A stretch of DNA of 37,692 bases from Cyanobacteria bacterium OH_CBB_238 (lineage in GTDB: Bacteria; Cyanobacteriota; Vampirovibrionia; Gastranaerophilales; Gastranaerophilaceae): assembly GCA_023409995.1 (NCBI GenBank), contig JAEYQN010000023.1, forward strand, positions 1 through 37,692, in the 5' to 3' direction. The position numbers were made by a program, and so were the translations under genes. The stretch's first letter is position 1. Every line of letters begins with the position of its first letter. Below the pieces are notes generated by a model. That model had not been told where the DNA came from and searched no databases. It saw only the letters and a list, made by a program, of their open reading frames with translations. Positions 16,206 to 24,612 of this stretch are shown here, piece by piece.

Positions 16206-16290
16206 AAGTCTACCACATATTAGAGAGAGGAATTAGAGAGAGAGAAGTCTTATAAATCTTTTTTGTTTCCTCTACTTTCTATATTCCACA
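16181..16290 (-). ncRNA. Candidate small RNA (or 3' extension of the aminotransferase mRNA)
   Basis: The minus strand carries a typical intrinsic terminator at 16181-16205 that belongs to no gene: the glycosyltransferase ends at 16177 on the other strand, and the minus-strand aminotransferase already has its own terminator at 16371-16397. The RNA ending here would contain two CU-rich tracts separated by UAAUU (16216-16246), complementary to purine-rich ribosome binding sites. I find no convincing promoter, so the 5' end is a guess. Read-through from the aminotransferase gene, with processing, is the main alternative. Confidence 0.3.
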
Positions 16291-16370
16291 AGATTTATTT
16301 TTATAACAAACACTTGAATTCTTATTTACATTTCGTTACAAACTATATTTAATCCAAAATTTGCATTTAA

Positions 16371-16397
16371 AAAGCCGGAAGTAATACTTCCGGCTTT
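16371..16397 (-). terminator. Intrinsic terminator of the DegT aminotransferase gene
   Basis: AAAGCCGGAAGTA and its exact inverse form a 13-bp GC-rich stem around a single central base, 20 bases after the aminotransferase stop. On the minus strand it runs into TTTTT. The plus strand is followed by TTTATCTTT, so it may also stop the glycosyltransferase transcript. Confidence 0.85.
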
Positions 16398-16416
16398 ATC
16401 TTTATTATCTAAAAAC

Positions 16417-17541
16417 CTACTTGCTTAAAGCAGCTTCCGCTTGATGAACACAAGTTACAACATTATTGACAACTATTTTTTGCTCTTCTTCTGTTAACTC
16501 AGGGAACATAGGAAGAGACATAACAAGTTTAGTATCTTCTTCTGTGTAAGGAAGTGCTCCTTCCTTAACACCCAAATATTCATGAACTTTTTGCAAATGT
16601 AACGGCACTGGGTAATAAATCATAGCACCAATTCCCGCTTCTTGAAGAAGTTTATGAACAGCATCCCTATTTTTGACTTTCACTGTATATTGATGATAAA
16701 CACAATATGTATCATCTAACTCTTTTGGCGTTTCAATTTCAGAATATTTAGAAAACAGCTCATTATATCTATACGCATTTTCTCTTCTTTTTGAATTCCA
16801 CTCGTCAATATAATTAAGTTTAATTCTCAAAACCGCAGCCTGAATTTCATCCAAACGGCTATTTACACCGATTTCATCATGATAATACCTCACAGCACCA
16901 CCATGGTTTCTCAAGGCAACAACTCTATCTTTTATATATGTGCTATTAGTGGTAAACATACCTCCATCACCCATACCACCTAGGTTTTTCGTAGGGAAGA
17001 AGCTAAAACACCCAACATCACCAAATGACCCAACTTTTTTACCTTTATAAGTAGCGCCGATAGCCTGACAACAATCTTCAATAACGTATAAATTATAGCG
17101 TTTTGCAATATCCATAATTATATCCATATCACAAGGTTGGCCATACAAGTGAACCGGAATTATGGCCTTTGTTTTTGGAGTAATTGCTTTTTCTATAGCT
17201 TTAGCATCAATATTAAATGTATCTTTATCGATATCAACAAAAACAGGCTTAGCACCAACAATTCCAATAGCTTCTGTTGTTGCAACAAAAGTAAATGCAA
17301 CTGTGATAACTTCATCACCAGCTCCAATATCTAATGCTCTTAGAGCTAAGTGAAGAGCATCCGTTCCAGAGTTTAAGCCCAAAGAGTGTTTAACTCCAAC
17401 ATAAGAAGAAAACTCTTCTTCCAGTGCCTTATTATGCTTTCCTAGAATATAAGAACCAGATTTTAGAACTTCTAAAACCTCTTTTTCTACCTCTGCACCA
17501 ATTTGCTCATACTGTCTTTTTAAATCTAGAATAGGAATCAT
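16417..17541 (-). CDS. DegT/DnrJ/EryC1/StrS-family nucleotide-sugar aminotransferase
   Basis: A 374-residue PLP enzyme of the sugar aminotransferase family. It moves an amino group from glutamate to a keto group on an NDP-sugar, making amino sugars for surface glycans. The cofactor lysine is Lys185 (FFPTKNLGGMGDGG). Other landmarks are SGSYILGKHNKALEEEF, GLNSGTDALHLAL, PVHLYGQPCDMD and VIEDCCQAIGA. The start ATG 17541 has AGGAGAG upstream. It lies close to the two-domain glycosyltransferase and the SGNH genes, so a role in the same glycan is possible. The exact sugar (PseC-, WbpE- or other type) cannot be told from the sequence. Confidence 0.92.
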   Translation of the reverse strand: MIPILDLKRQYEQIGAEVEKEVLEVLKSGSYILGKHNKALEEEFSSYVGVKHSLGLNSGTDALHLALRALDIGAGDEVITVAFTFVATTEAIGIVGAKPVFVDIDKDTFNIDAKAIEKAITPKTKAIIPVHLYGQPCDMDIIMDIAKRYNLYVIEDCCQAIGATYKGKKVGSFGDVGCFSFFPTKNLGGMGDGGMFTTNSTYIKDRVVALRNHGGAVRYYHDEIGVNSRLDEIQAAVLRIKLNYIDEWNSKRRENAYRYNELFSKYSEIETPKELDDTYCVYHQYTVKVKNRDAVHKLLQEAGIGAMIYYPVPLHLQKVHEYLGVKEGALPYTEEDTKLVMSLPMFPELTEEEQKIVVNNVVTCVHQAEAALSK

Positions 17542-17591
17542 ACCAACTCTCCTCTTTTAATATCCATAACAAAAGTGTAGCATATCAAGAA

Positions 17592-17622
17592 AGTGCCTTT
17601 ATAAAATCTTTATAAAGGCACT
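17592..17622 (-). terminator. Terminator-like perfect 14-bp hairpin
   Basis: AGTGCCTTTATAAA and its exact inverse surround a 3-base loop, between the stop of the 94-residue gene and the start of the DegT aminotransferase. Only TTTCTTG follows on the minus strand, so termination may be partial. It could instead act as a processing or attenuating element before the aminotransferase. Confidence 0.5.
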
Positions 17623-17642
17623 AGTAATTTTAAATTAAAATT

Positions 17643-17927
17643 CTATATCTGTTTATCCAGCAAGCCACCTATGCTGGTAGATAATATTGGTGGCATTTCT
17701 GGTCTGTAGTCCAAATAATCCATTCCAGTTGGTTCCATTTTTGGACATTTTTTCTTTAAAGCAGTCATTGCATCATTTATAAATAAATCAAGAGCCTTTC
17801 CCTCTTCATCTGACAATCCCGCACAAGCTTTCTCTAAAGCCTTGTCGGCAAACCCTTGTTGAGCTTCTTTTGAATGAGAAACCTGATTAAAAACTTTAGT
17901 CATAACATTAAATCCATTAATTTGCAT
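17643..17927 (-). CDS. Small protein of unknown function (94 residues)
   Basis: I do not recognise this protein. It is soluble-looking, with a helical charged first half (SHSKEAQQGFADKALEKA) containing two Cys, at residues 35 and 60, and a Pro-rich second half (PTGMDYLDYRPEMPPI). The start is well supported: AAGGAG lies 8 bases before ATG 17927. It is preceded by another orphan on the same strand, 26 bases upstream, and ends before a strong hairpin. There is no export signal. It is likely a lineage-specific gene. Confidence 0.7.
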   Translation of the reverse strand: MQINGFNVMTKVFNQVSHSKEAQQGFADKALEKACAGLSDEEGKALDLFINDAMTALKKKCPKMEPTGMDYLDYRPEMPPILSTSIGGLLDKQI

Positions 17928-17953
17928 AAATTTTTCTCCTTTTAAAACAAGTA

Positions 17954-18490
17954 TTACCTTGTTGCTATATTGTTTTTTAATATAATTCTTAAAACCCCAG
18001 CTCCTGCACCCACAATAGATGCCATGCCAATAATTTTCTTTAAAGATTTAGAATTTTTATACTCTTGAACTGAAAATTCGCAAATATCATCAGCCAATTT
18101 TATACTTCGTTCTTTTATAAAGAATTTTTCAGAAAATTTATCACCTAACGAAAATAGTCTTTTCTTATTTTTATAAAAATCAACACCGATTCCATCGGCA
18201 TCGAAAGCATCTTTGGAAAAAATTAAAAAGGCATTATGTCCCTTTTTTACTTTATTAAATATTTTCAAAACACCATCATTATTTACGATTTCATATTTAG
18301 CTTTAATTGCCCCAGAGACTCTTTCGCCATTTGCTGAATATTCTTTAGCAATATCTAAGATGTCTCTAGTGTTTTTCTTAAATTTATAAACATCAAGTTC
18401 CCTTGTAACAACAGAAGCTGAAACCGCAACAGCAGTACCTGAAAGAATGTTAGTCAATAATGGTCGAGTTTCACAAGAATTCAATGTCAT
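17954..18490 (-). CDS. Protein of unknown function with hydrophobic ends (178 residues)
   Basis: I do not recognise this protein. Residues about 12-29 (LTNILSGTAVAVSASVV) and the C-terminal stretch IIGMASIVGAGAGVLRII are hydrophobic and could be membrane segments or membrane-associating helices. The middle is Lys/Asp-rich. The only ATG near the domain start is at 18490. AAAGG sits immediately before it, too close for a usual ribosome site, and TATAAT occurs about 10 bases upstream; the message may be almost leaderless. A TTG start at 18523 is an alternative giving 189 residues. It lies between radA and the 94-residue orphan. Confidence 0.6.
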   Translation of the reverse strand: MTLNSCETRPLLTNILSGTAVAVSASVVTRELDVYKFKKNTRDILDIAKEYSANGERVSGAIKAKYEIVNNDGVLKIFNKVKKGHNAFLIFSKDAFDADGIGVDFYKNKKRLFSLGDKFSEKFFIKERSIKLADDICEFSVQEYKNSKSLKKIIGMASIVGAGAGVLRIILKNNIATR

Positions 18491-18584
18491 ACCTTTAATA
18501 ATTATAAAATATATAAACAACAAGTACTCTAAAAAAAATTATTGCTACTAACAACCTAATTATTAACAAATTAAATTTAAAATT

Positions 18585-19970
18585 TTATGTTTTTGAAAGG
18601 TTATCATCTTTATAAACACAAGCAGAAATAGCATCCATAAGCCTTACTACTTGGATTATATCTACCGAAAAACAGGATTGAAGCTTGTTACTTAACTTAG
18701 GAATTATAACTTTTTTGAAGCCCAATTTTTGAGCTTCCATAATTCTTTTTTCAATATTATTTACTGACCTTATTTCGCCCGACAAACCTATTTCCCCAAT
18801 AATAACTGTATCAGGACTAACAATAACATCTCTTGCGCAAGTTGCAATGGCCAACGCTATACCCAAATCGGCAGCAGGTTCATCTATTTCAACACCGCCA
18901 ATTATATTTACATAAACGTCATGCTTGCTTAGGTTTAAACCTATTCTTTTTTCTAAAACAGCCAATATTTGTAAAACTCTATTATACTCTACACCGATAG
19001 ACACTCTTCGAGGTGACGCATAAGAAGTAGTGCCAACCAATGCCTGAATCTCAACCAACAAAGATCTTGTTCCTTCATTAGTGGCAATAATTACACTTCC
19101 TGGGGTAATGTTTTTTGTTCTGTCTTGCAAGAATAATTCACTTGGGTTAATCACCTCTACAAGACCAGAATCCACCATATTAAAAACACCAACTTCATTT
19201 GTGGAACCAAAACGATTTTTATTACACCTCAAAAGCCTATATGATTTATATTTATCACCTTCAAAATAAACAACCGTATCAACCATATGCTCTAATACTT
19301 TAGGACCCGCGATATTACCATCTTTTGTAACATGCCCGATAATTATGACTGTGATATTTCTTGTTTTTGCAATCTCCATAAGGCTATTTGTACACTCTCT
19401 TATTTGAGAGACGCTACCAGCTCCACTGGTAATATTTTGAGTATAAACAGCTTGAATACTATCTATAACTAGAACCTCTGGCTTAACTTCATCAATCTGA
19501 TTTTTAATACTTTCAAAATTCGTTTGCGAATACACATATAAAAGATCCGAATTAACATTCAGTCTCTGCGCTCTAAGCTTTATCTGCAAACTTGACTCTT
19601 CTGCACAAACATACAAAAGCCTTTTTCTTGACTCACAAATTGCCTTACTTGTCTGCAAAATCAAAGTTGATTTACCAATCCCAGGATCACCAGCAAGTAA
19701 AACCATTGAGCCTTGAACTAATCCATTACCAAGAACCCTATCAAATTCTTCAAAACCGGTAGAAAACCTTATTGAATCTGTAATTTCTATTTCATTAATG
19801 AGGCAAGGTGGGGTGCCCTCTTTCAAAAAAACGCTTTTTTCACCCTTCTTTATCTCTTCAATTTCTTCAACAAAACTAGCCCAGCTTGAACATTCGGGAC
19901 ATTTTCCCAAAGGTTTAGGGGTTTCATAGCCACAGGATTGACATATCCATTTTGTTTTAATTTTTGCCAA
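18585..19970 (-). CDS. radA: DNA repair protein RadA (Sms)
   Basis: A 461-residue recombination ATPase that drives branch migration with RecA. The N-terminal zinc finger has Cys10, Cys13, Cys24 and Cys27 (CQSCGY and CPECSSW). The RecA-like core has Walker A AGDPGIGKST (about 93-102) and the RadA-specific KNRFGS motif. The C-terminal third is the Lon-protease-like domain (YVNIIGGVEIDEPAADLGIA). I chose TTG 19970, because GGGTGAGG lies 8 bases before it and the protein then begins MAKIKTKW like other RadA proteins; ATG 19991 overlaps that ribosome site. The gene follows the FliK-like gene by about 60 bases. Confidence 0.96.
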   Translation of the reverse strand: MAKIKTKWICQSCGYETPKPLGKCPECSSWASFVEEIEEIKKGEKSVFLKEGTPPCLINEIEITDSIRFSTGFEEFDRVLGNGLVQGSMVLLAGDPGIGKSTLILQTSKAICESRKRLLYVCAEESSLQIKLRAQRLNVNSDLLYVYSQTNFESIKNQIDEVKPEVLVIDSIQAVYTQNITSGAGSVSQIRECTNSLMEIAKTRNITVIIIGHVTKDGNIAGPKVLEHMVDTVVYFEGDKYKSYRLLRCNKNRFGSTNEVGVFNMVDSGLVEVINPSELFLQDRTKNITPGSVIIATNEGTRSLLVEIQALVGTTSYASPRRVSIGVEYNRVLQILAVLEKRIGLNLSKHDVYVNIIGGVEIDEPAADLGIALAIATCARDVIVSPDTVIIGEIGLSGEIRSVNNIEKRIMEAQKLGFKKVIIPKLSNKLQSCFSVDIIQVVRLMDAISACVYKDDNLSKT

Positions 19971-20031
19971 AAGACAAACCTCACCCAACATATATTATTT
20001 ACTGTGAAAAAATTATAACATACCAGTGTTG

Positions 20032-21039
20032 TTATTTTTCTAATTTTTCTTTTCTTAAATTAACAAGAGTCGCTTTCTTATCAAGTTCAACAACTACTTT
20101 TATAACAATTTGTGCCAAAAGTATTAAAAATGAATTTGTGCCAGGCGTTGTGGACATTGTAACTTGTGGTTTTTCTATCTTTAAACTATTTTTTGCAAAA
20201 TTTTCTTGCGTATCAAAAAACATTTTAATTCCAACCCTATAATCATTAGAAATGCTTCCCAACTCTTCTTTAAAGGCTTTTGCAGGAAACTCATCTGAAC
20301 TTGTTATTTGAATATTAACTTCTTCCTTTGAGACTTTGAAAAGAGATACCTGAATGTTCCCAAAATTTTGAGTAGAAATCAAGATAGTCACTGAATCATC
20401 ACTATCTTCACCATTTTTTACCTTTGCCGCTGAAACATTTAGGTCAAACTCTACAGCCCCATTCAACGAAAACCAGGGTAAATATAGTAACATAGTATTT
20501 TTAATGGCAGAATTATCAGGATTAGAAGCCCCTGGAATACAAGCATTTATTAATTTAGTAAGTTCTTTCATATCACTTGACTTAAGAGCTGATCCTAGCT
20601 GATTATAATTAGCCACCATTTGAAAAAGCTTACTCAAGGCTTCTTTTCCATTTTGCTGCATATATGCAAGCAATTTAGAAACATCAATATTTTGTGCTAA
20701 AAGAAGATTAGTCAGATCAGATGTTGTTAGCATTTGAGTAGCTGAAGAATTAGACATCATCATTAAAAATTCTTTAATATCTTTAGGTAAGGAAAACAAT
20801 TCTTGCAAAACTAAGCATCTTTCCAGAGTGTTCATCCTGGCCATTTGCATCGTTTCTTGATAAATTTGTTGCTGAATGGCATTTGAATTAGACGCAGCCG
20901 AGCGCACAATATTAACTGCTTCTTGAGCAACCTTTGTAGCTGTCTCAAAACCAGACGACCCTGCTTTTGCCCCTGAGTTTGTACCGGTTGCAAAATTCAA
21001 AAACCTATTTACAAATTGCCCAATATTCATTTCGCTCAT
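20032..21039 (-). CDS. Unassigned protein with a FliK-C-like (flagellar hook-length control) domain
   Basis: A 335-residue protein. The first half is helical and rich in Gln, Met, Ser and Asn, without a signal peptide. The second half (about 190-285) follows the pattern of the FliK C-terminal domain: LLYLPWFSLNG, then a strand with FGNIQVSLFK and the stretch VNIQITSSDEFPAKAFKEEL. FliK C-domains set hook length and switch export substrates through FlhB. The match is by pattern only, and the gene is 17 kb from the rod genes, so a FliK role is a hypothesis. The start ATG 21039 has no strong ribosome site; ATG 21030 is equally possible. A hydrophobic stretch near the end (LILLAQIVIKVVVEL) is unusual for FliK. 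Confidence 0.45.
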   Translation of the reverse strand: MSEMNIGQFVNRFLNFATGTNSGAKAGSSGFETATKVAQEAVNIVRSAASNSNAIQQQIYQETMQMARMNTLERCLVLQELFSLPKDIKEFLMMMSNSSATQMLTTSDLTNLLLAQNIDVSKLLAYMQQNGKEALSKLFQMVANYNQLGSALKSSDMKELTKLINACIPGASNPDNSAIKNTMLLYLPWFSLNGAVEFDLNVSAAKVKNGEDSDDSVTILISTQNFGNIQVSLFKVSKEEVNIQITSSDEFPAKAFKEELGSISNDYRVGIKMFFDTQENFAKNSLKIEKPQVTMSTTPGTNSFLILLAQIVIKVVVELDKKATLVNLRKEKLEK

Positions 21040-21184
21040 GAAAAATTTACCATTTTATTTAATTATTAATGATTTTATTGAAAAACACATGGTTTTAAAG
21101 ATGTATTTTATATATCAAACAAGCTCATGCTCATGATGTGCAAGGTTTTCCATTAACATTTTTAATAATAAGCACCACAAAGGA

Positions 21185-21213
21185 TTCCAATTTCTACAAA
21201 TATAGTATATAAT
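21185..21213 (+). promoter_or_regulatory. Probable promoter of the 102-residue orphan gene
   Basis: TTCCAA (21185-21190) and a perfect TATAAT (21208-21213) are 17 bases apart. A 6-bp hairpin (AGAAGT/ACTTCT, 21221-21238) falls at the expected start of the leader, about 70 bases before the gene. Confidence 0.5.
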
Positions 21214-21293
21214 TATATTAAGAAGTGTAAAAACTTCTCTTTCCCAAGCGACAATGGTTGCCTTATAACAATTCAAAAAGTGGTGATTTTATC

Positions 21294-21602
21294 ATGTCTT
21301 TTGATTTTAAAGGTCCAAGTTTTAAACCTATGATTCAAGAAGCACAGCACATGCAAAACAATGGTGGTGGCGGAAATTTAGGTTATTTTAAACGAGAACA
21401 AAAAGAAGAAGAAAAGAAAAAAAACGAAAGCATTGATGTTTTTGGAGAAGAAGAAAAAGATTCATTTGAATATCACTTAGAAGAAGAAAACAAAAGCTTT
21501 GATCTGTCATCAATAAAAAAATGGTTTTTTAACCTAATAAAAAGAATTAAAAAAAATTCAGAAAAACATAAAAATCCTTTTGAACAGAATATCAATCCGT
21601 AA
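21294..21602 (+). CDS. Small charged protein of unknown function (102 residues)
   Basis: I do not recognise this protein. The N-terminus is MSFDFKGPSFKPM, followed by a Gly/Asn patch (NNGGGGN), a very charged Glu/Lys middle (residues about 37-70) and a basic end with an amphipathic helix (IKKWFFNLIKRIKK). The start ATG 21294 has GGTGA about 8 bases upstream; the frame is open 12 codons further up from a TTG. It is the only plus-strand gene between 16.2 and 24.6 kb, has its own promoter and overlaps the end of convergent bioA by 11 bases. Confidence 0.65.
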   Translation: MSFDFKGPSFKPMIQEAQHMQNNGGGGNLGYFKREQKEEEKKKNESIDVFGEEEKDSFEYHLEEENKSFDLSSIKKWFFNLIKRIKKNSEKHKNPFEQNINP

Positions 21603-22953
21603 CAGATTTTGTAGCTTTTTGAATGGATTTTTTAGCTATATTTAAAAGATTTATGATTTCTTCATTGGTAATTATATATGGTGGAATAAAATATATTATA
21701 TGATCAAGGGGCCTTAAAATAGCACCCAACTTTAATGCTTCATCATAAACCTTTTTTCCTATTCTCAATTTAGAATCAAACTTTTCTTTTGTTTCTTTAT
21801 TTTTAACAAGTTCTATAGCTGCTACCATGCCTGTGTAGCGAACGTCACCAACAAAGTCTAAATCTCTAAATTTATCCAATTCTTTATGAAAAAACTCTAT
21901 TTTTGGCTGTAAATTTTCTATAATATTTTCTTCTCTAAAAATTTTCAAATTCTCAACAGCAATACTTGCAGCTAAGGGGTTTCCTGTAAAACTATGTCCA
22001 TGATAAAAAGTTTTATAAGTATCATAATCATCATAAAAAGCATTAAAAATCTTATCCGTTGTCAAAGTTGCAGCTAATGGCAAATATCCTGCGGTAATAC
22101 CCTTCGCAAGACAAACCATGTCTGGCGTGATATCAGCATGCTGATATGCAAACATCTTTCCTGTACGCCCAAAGCCCATAGCAACTTCATCATCAATTAA
22201 AAGAATCTCGTACTTATCACAAAGCAACCTCAATCTAGACAAAAACTCAGGCGGATACATTCTCATCCCACAAGCACCCTGAACTAGTGGTTCAACAATA
22301 ATTGCGGCAATTTCTTCATTGTGCTCTTTAAAAATATCTTCAACAGAATTTATACATTCAATATCACAAGTTCTGTTACACAATCCCTCTGGGCACCTAT
22401 AACAATAAGGGCTCTTTGCCTTAAAAATTTCAAATAAAAGTGGTTTAAAAACTTTATAAAATATATCTACCCCACCAACAGAAACCGCGCCAAGTGTATC
22501 TCCATGGTATGAGTGATCAAGAGCAACAAACTTCTGCTTATTTGGTTTACCCACCTGTGCCCAATATTGAAAAGCCATTTTTAAGGCAACTTCTGTTGCA
22601 GTGGAACCATTATCAGAATAAAAAACCTTAGTTATATCAGGAGCACTGACTCGAACAAGTTCTTCAGCCAATTCAATAGCGGGGATATGAGAGAATCCCG
22701 CAAGTAAAACATGTTCAATTTTTTTTACTTGTTCACACAGTGCATTGTTAAGCCTTGGATTTGAATGCCCAAGAGTATTAACCCACCAGGAAGCAATTGC
22801 ATCTATATATTTATTACCATCAACATCATATACATAAATCCCTTCTCCTCGTTCTATAATTATAGGATCCTCTTTCTCAAAATCCTTCATTTGAGTATCA
22901 GGGTGCCAGACATATTTTTTATCTTTTTCAATTAAGTCTTGTTTATTTATCAT
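21592..22953 (-). CDS. bioA: Adenosylmethionine-8-amino-7-oxononanoate aminotransferase BioA
   Basis: A 453-residue class III PLP aminotransferase for biotin synthesis. It converts 8-amino-7-oxononanoate (KAPA) into 7,8-diaminononanoate (DAPA) with SAM as amino donor. BioA landmarks are VWHPDTQMKDF (16-25), IASWWVNTLGHSNP, SDNGSTATEVALKMA, DHSYHGDTLGAVSVGG, Asp254 in LLIDDEVAMGFGRTG and the PLP lysine Lys284 (LAKGITAGYLPL). A cysteine-rich insert (five Cys near 184-200) is seen. The start is ATG 22953, with AAGG 9 bases upstream; it overlaps the end of the LeuA-type gene by 11 bases. No other biotin gene is in the window. Confidence 0.93.
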   Translation of the reverse strand: MINKQDLIEKDKKYVWHPDTQMKDFEKEDPIIIERGEGIYVYDVDGNKYIDAIASWWVNTLGHSNPRLNNALCEQVKKIEHVLLAGFSHIPAIELAEELVRVSAPDITKVFYSDNGSTATEVALKMAFQYWAQVGKPNKQKFVALDHSYHGDTLGAVSVGGVDIFYKVFKPLLFEIFKAKSPYCYRCPEGLCNRTCDIECINSVEDIFKEHNEEIAAIIVEPLVQGACGMRMYPPEFLSRLRLLCDKYEILLIDDEVAMGFGRTGKMFAYQHADITPDMVCLAKGITAGYLPLAATLTTDKIFNAFYDDYDTYKTFYHGHSFTGNPLAASIAVENLKIFREENIIENLQPKIEFFHKELDKFRDLDFVGDVRYTGMVAAIELVKNKETKEKFDSKLRIGKKVYDEALKLGAILRPLDHIIYFIPPYIITNEEIINLLNIAKKSIQKATKSVTD

Positions 22954-24475
22954 TATCCAGTGCCTTAGCAATTATGTTCAACCCATTAAATATGGCCTTA
23001 ACATTGGCTTTAATTGTACTTTCATCTTTTCCTCTAGAAATTACAACTTCGCCGTTAGGTGATTCAAAATGAATAATTGTCATAGCTGTTGCCCCAGCAC
23101 CAAGAATTTCTTCATCCAATGCTTTTTGTTCATAGTGAAGAAGTTTATGCCCAAAACCAGCTTTATCTAATGCCTTCAAGCAAGCATCTAATGGACCATT
23201 CCCCTCTCCAGTAACATCATATTCCTTATCATGATGATTAAATTTTAGTTGGAATTTACCTTCTGCAATTTTTTCAAGTTCAAGAAGTTTAAAAGGTCCC
23301 TTAACATTAAATACTTCACTGAAATATATATCTATAATATTTCTAGTTGGTAATTCCCCTACTTTTTCAGCTGCTTCTTTAACAAATGGAGTAATTCTAA
23401 CTGCTTCTTGAATTGCAATAGGATATCCGGCTGAAGAAATAATTTCAAATACGGCAGTCTTACCTGACTGAGAAGTAAACCCAAGCTTTTCGTCATCTTT
23501 TCTTCCTATTAAAGATGGATGAATAGGTCTATATGCACCTTTTTCCATATCTTTTGTTTTCACTGCACCATCTTGATGAATTCCGCTTCTATGAGCCAAT
23601 GCATCAGGCCCAATTAGAGCAGCTTTCTCATAAACCGGGACTTTGGACATCTCGGCAACAGTAAGTGCCAATTCATAAATTTTTTCAAGATTCAAAGGAA
23701 CATCAACTCCCGAATTATGAAGAGCTATAGCAACTTCATAAAGATTAGTGTTTCCTGCCCTTTCTCCCAAACCATTTAAACAACATTCAAGCTGTACAGC
23801 GCCTGAAAAATAGCTTTCGACAGTAGCAGCTGTTGCCATACCAAGATCATTATGGCAGTGAACTGAAATTGTTATATCTCTTGGTATAGACGCGTACACT
23901 TTCTCAACCAAGTCAACAAATGTCTTAATTCTTGTCCTTTCAACCGTATTTGGTAAATTAATAACCGTAGCACCAGCCTTAATAACTTTTTTTATTGAAT
24001 CGATTACAAAATCTAAATTTTCCATGCAATCCCCAAAGTGCTCCACTGAAAACTGCACCTCTCCTCTTTTGCCAATTGTTTTTTTTGCAAAGTCAACCGC
24101 AGCTACAGCAATATTTTGAACCTCATTTGGCTTTTTATTTAAAACATATTTCATATTAAATGGACTCATTGCAATAAATGTATGGATCCTAGGCTTGTTG
24201 GCAACACTTATTGCTTCAGCAACTTTTATTATATCCCCCTCAACAGCTCTTGCCAAGCCAGAAATAACCAGATTGTCAGGTGCAATTTTAGCCAAATAAT
24301 TACAAGCTTCAAAATCCATATCGGACGCGGCAGAAAATCCAACTTCAACTCCCTGAACACCGAGTTCGACCAGATGGTTAAAAATTAACTCTTTTTCTTT
24401 TGTATTCCATGGCTTTTTCAGTGACTGATTACCATCTCTTAAAGTAATATCATAAAAAAATGGTCGTCTTGTCAT
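22943..24475 (-). CDS. 2-isopropylmalate synthase-family acyltransferase (LeuA-like)
   Basis: A 510-residue enzyme of the DRE-TIM metallolyase family, which condenses acetyl-CoA with a 2-oxo acid. The N-terminal barrel has the DITLRDGNQSL motif (9-19), the metal pair in SVHCHNDLGMA, and GLGERAGNTNLYEV. The C-terminal LeuA-type regulatory domain begins near 385 (GEGNGPLDACLKALDKAG). Leucine synthesis through 2-isopropylmalate is the likeliest use. The LRDGNQ motif and the divergent substrate loop leave homocitrate, citramalate or Re-citrate type activity open. The start ATG 24475 follows GAGGTG. The overlapped bioA downstream is an unusual partner. Confidence 0.78.
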   Translation of the reverse strand: MTRRPFFYDITLRDGNQSLKKPWNTKEKELIFNHLVELGVQGVEVGFSAASDMDFEACNYLAKIAPDNLVISGLARAVEGDIIKVAEAISVANKPRIHTFIAMSPFNMKYVLNKKPNEVQNIAVAAVDFAKKTIGKRGEVQFSVEHFGDCMENLDFVIDSIKKVIKAGATVINLPNTVERTRIKTFVDLVEKVYASIPRDITISVHCHNDLGMATAATVESYFSGAVQLECCLNGLGERAGNTNLYEVAIALHNSGVDVPLNLEKIYELALTVAEMSKVPVYEKAALIGPDALAHRSGIHQDGAVKTKDMEKGAYRPIHPSLIGRKDDEKLGFTSQSGKTAVFEIISSAGYPIAIQEAVRITPFVKEAAEKVGELPTRNIIDIYFSEVFNVKGPFKLLELEKIAEGKFQLKFNHHDKEYDVTGEGNGPLDACLKALDKAGFGHKLLHYEQKALDEEILGAGATAMTIIHFESPNGEVVISRGKDESTIKANVKAIFNGLNIIAKALDNDK

Positions 24476-24520
24476 GTTTCACCTCGTATAAGTAACTATC
24501 TTAAAAATTAAAGTTTAATT

Positions 24521-24550
24521 ATTATAAACTAAAAATGCTTTATTAGACAA
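24521..24550 (-). promoter_or_regulatory. Probable promoter of the LeuA-like/bioA operon
   Basis: Read on the minus strand, TTGTCT (24550-24545) and a perfect TATAAT (24526-24521) are separated by 18 bases. They lie about 45 to 75 bases upstream of the LeuA-like start. I see no T-box, leader peptide or riboswitch in the short leader. Confidence 0.55.
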
Positions 24551-24612
24551 TTTGGCAAATTATTAATAAAATCAGAACACAGAGTGAGAAGAAATGAACA
24601 GAAGTAGTTAAA

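Noticed and set aside
16216..16246. GA-rich tandem repeat as a CRISPR or mobile-element end
   Set aside because: It is only two short GAGAGA tracts, with no spacers, no repeated longer unit and no transposase nearby.
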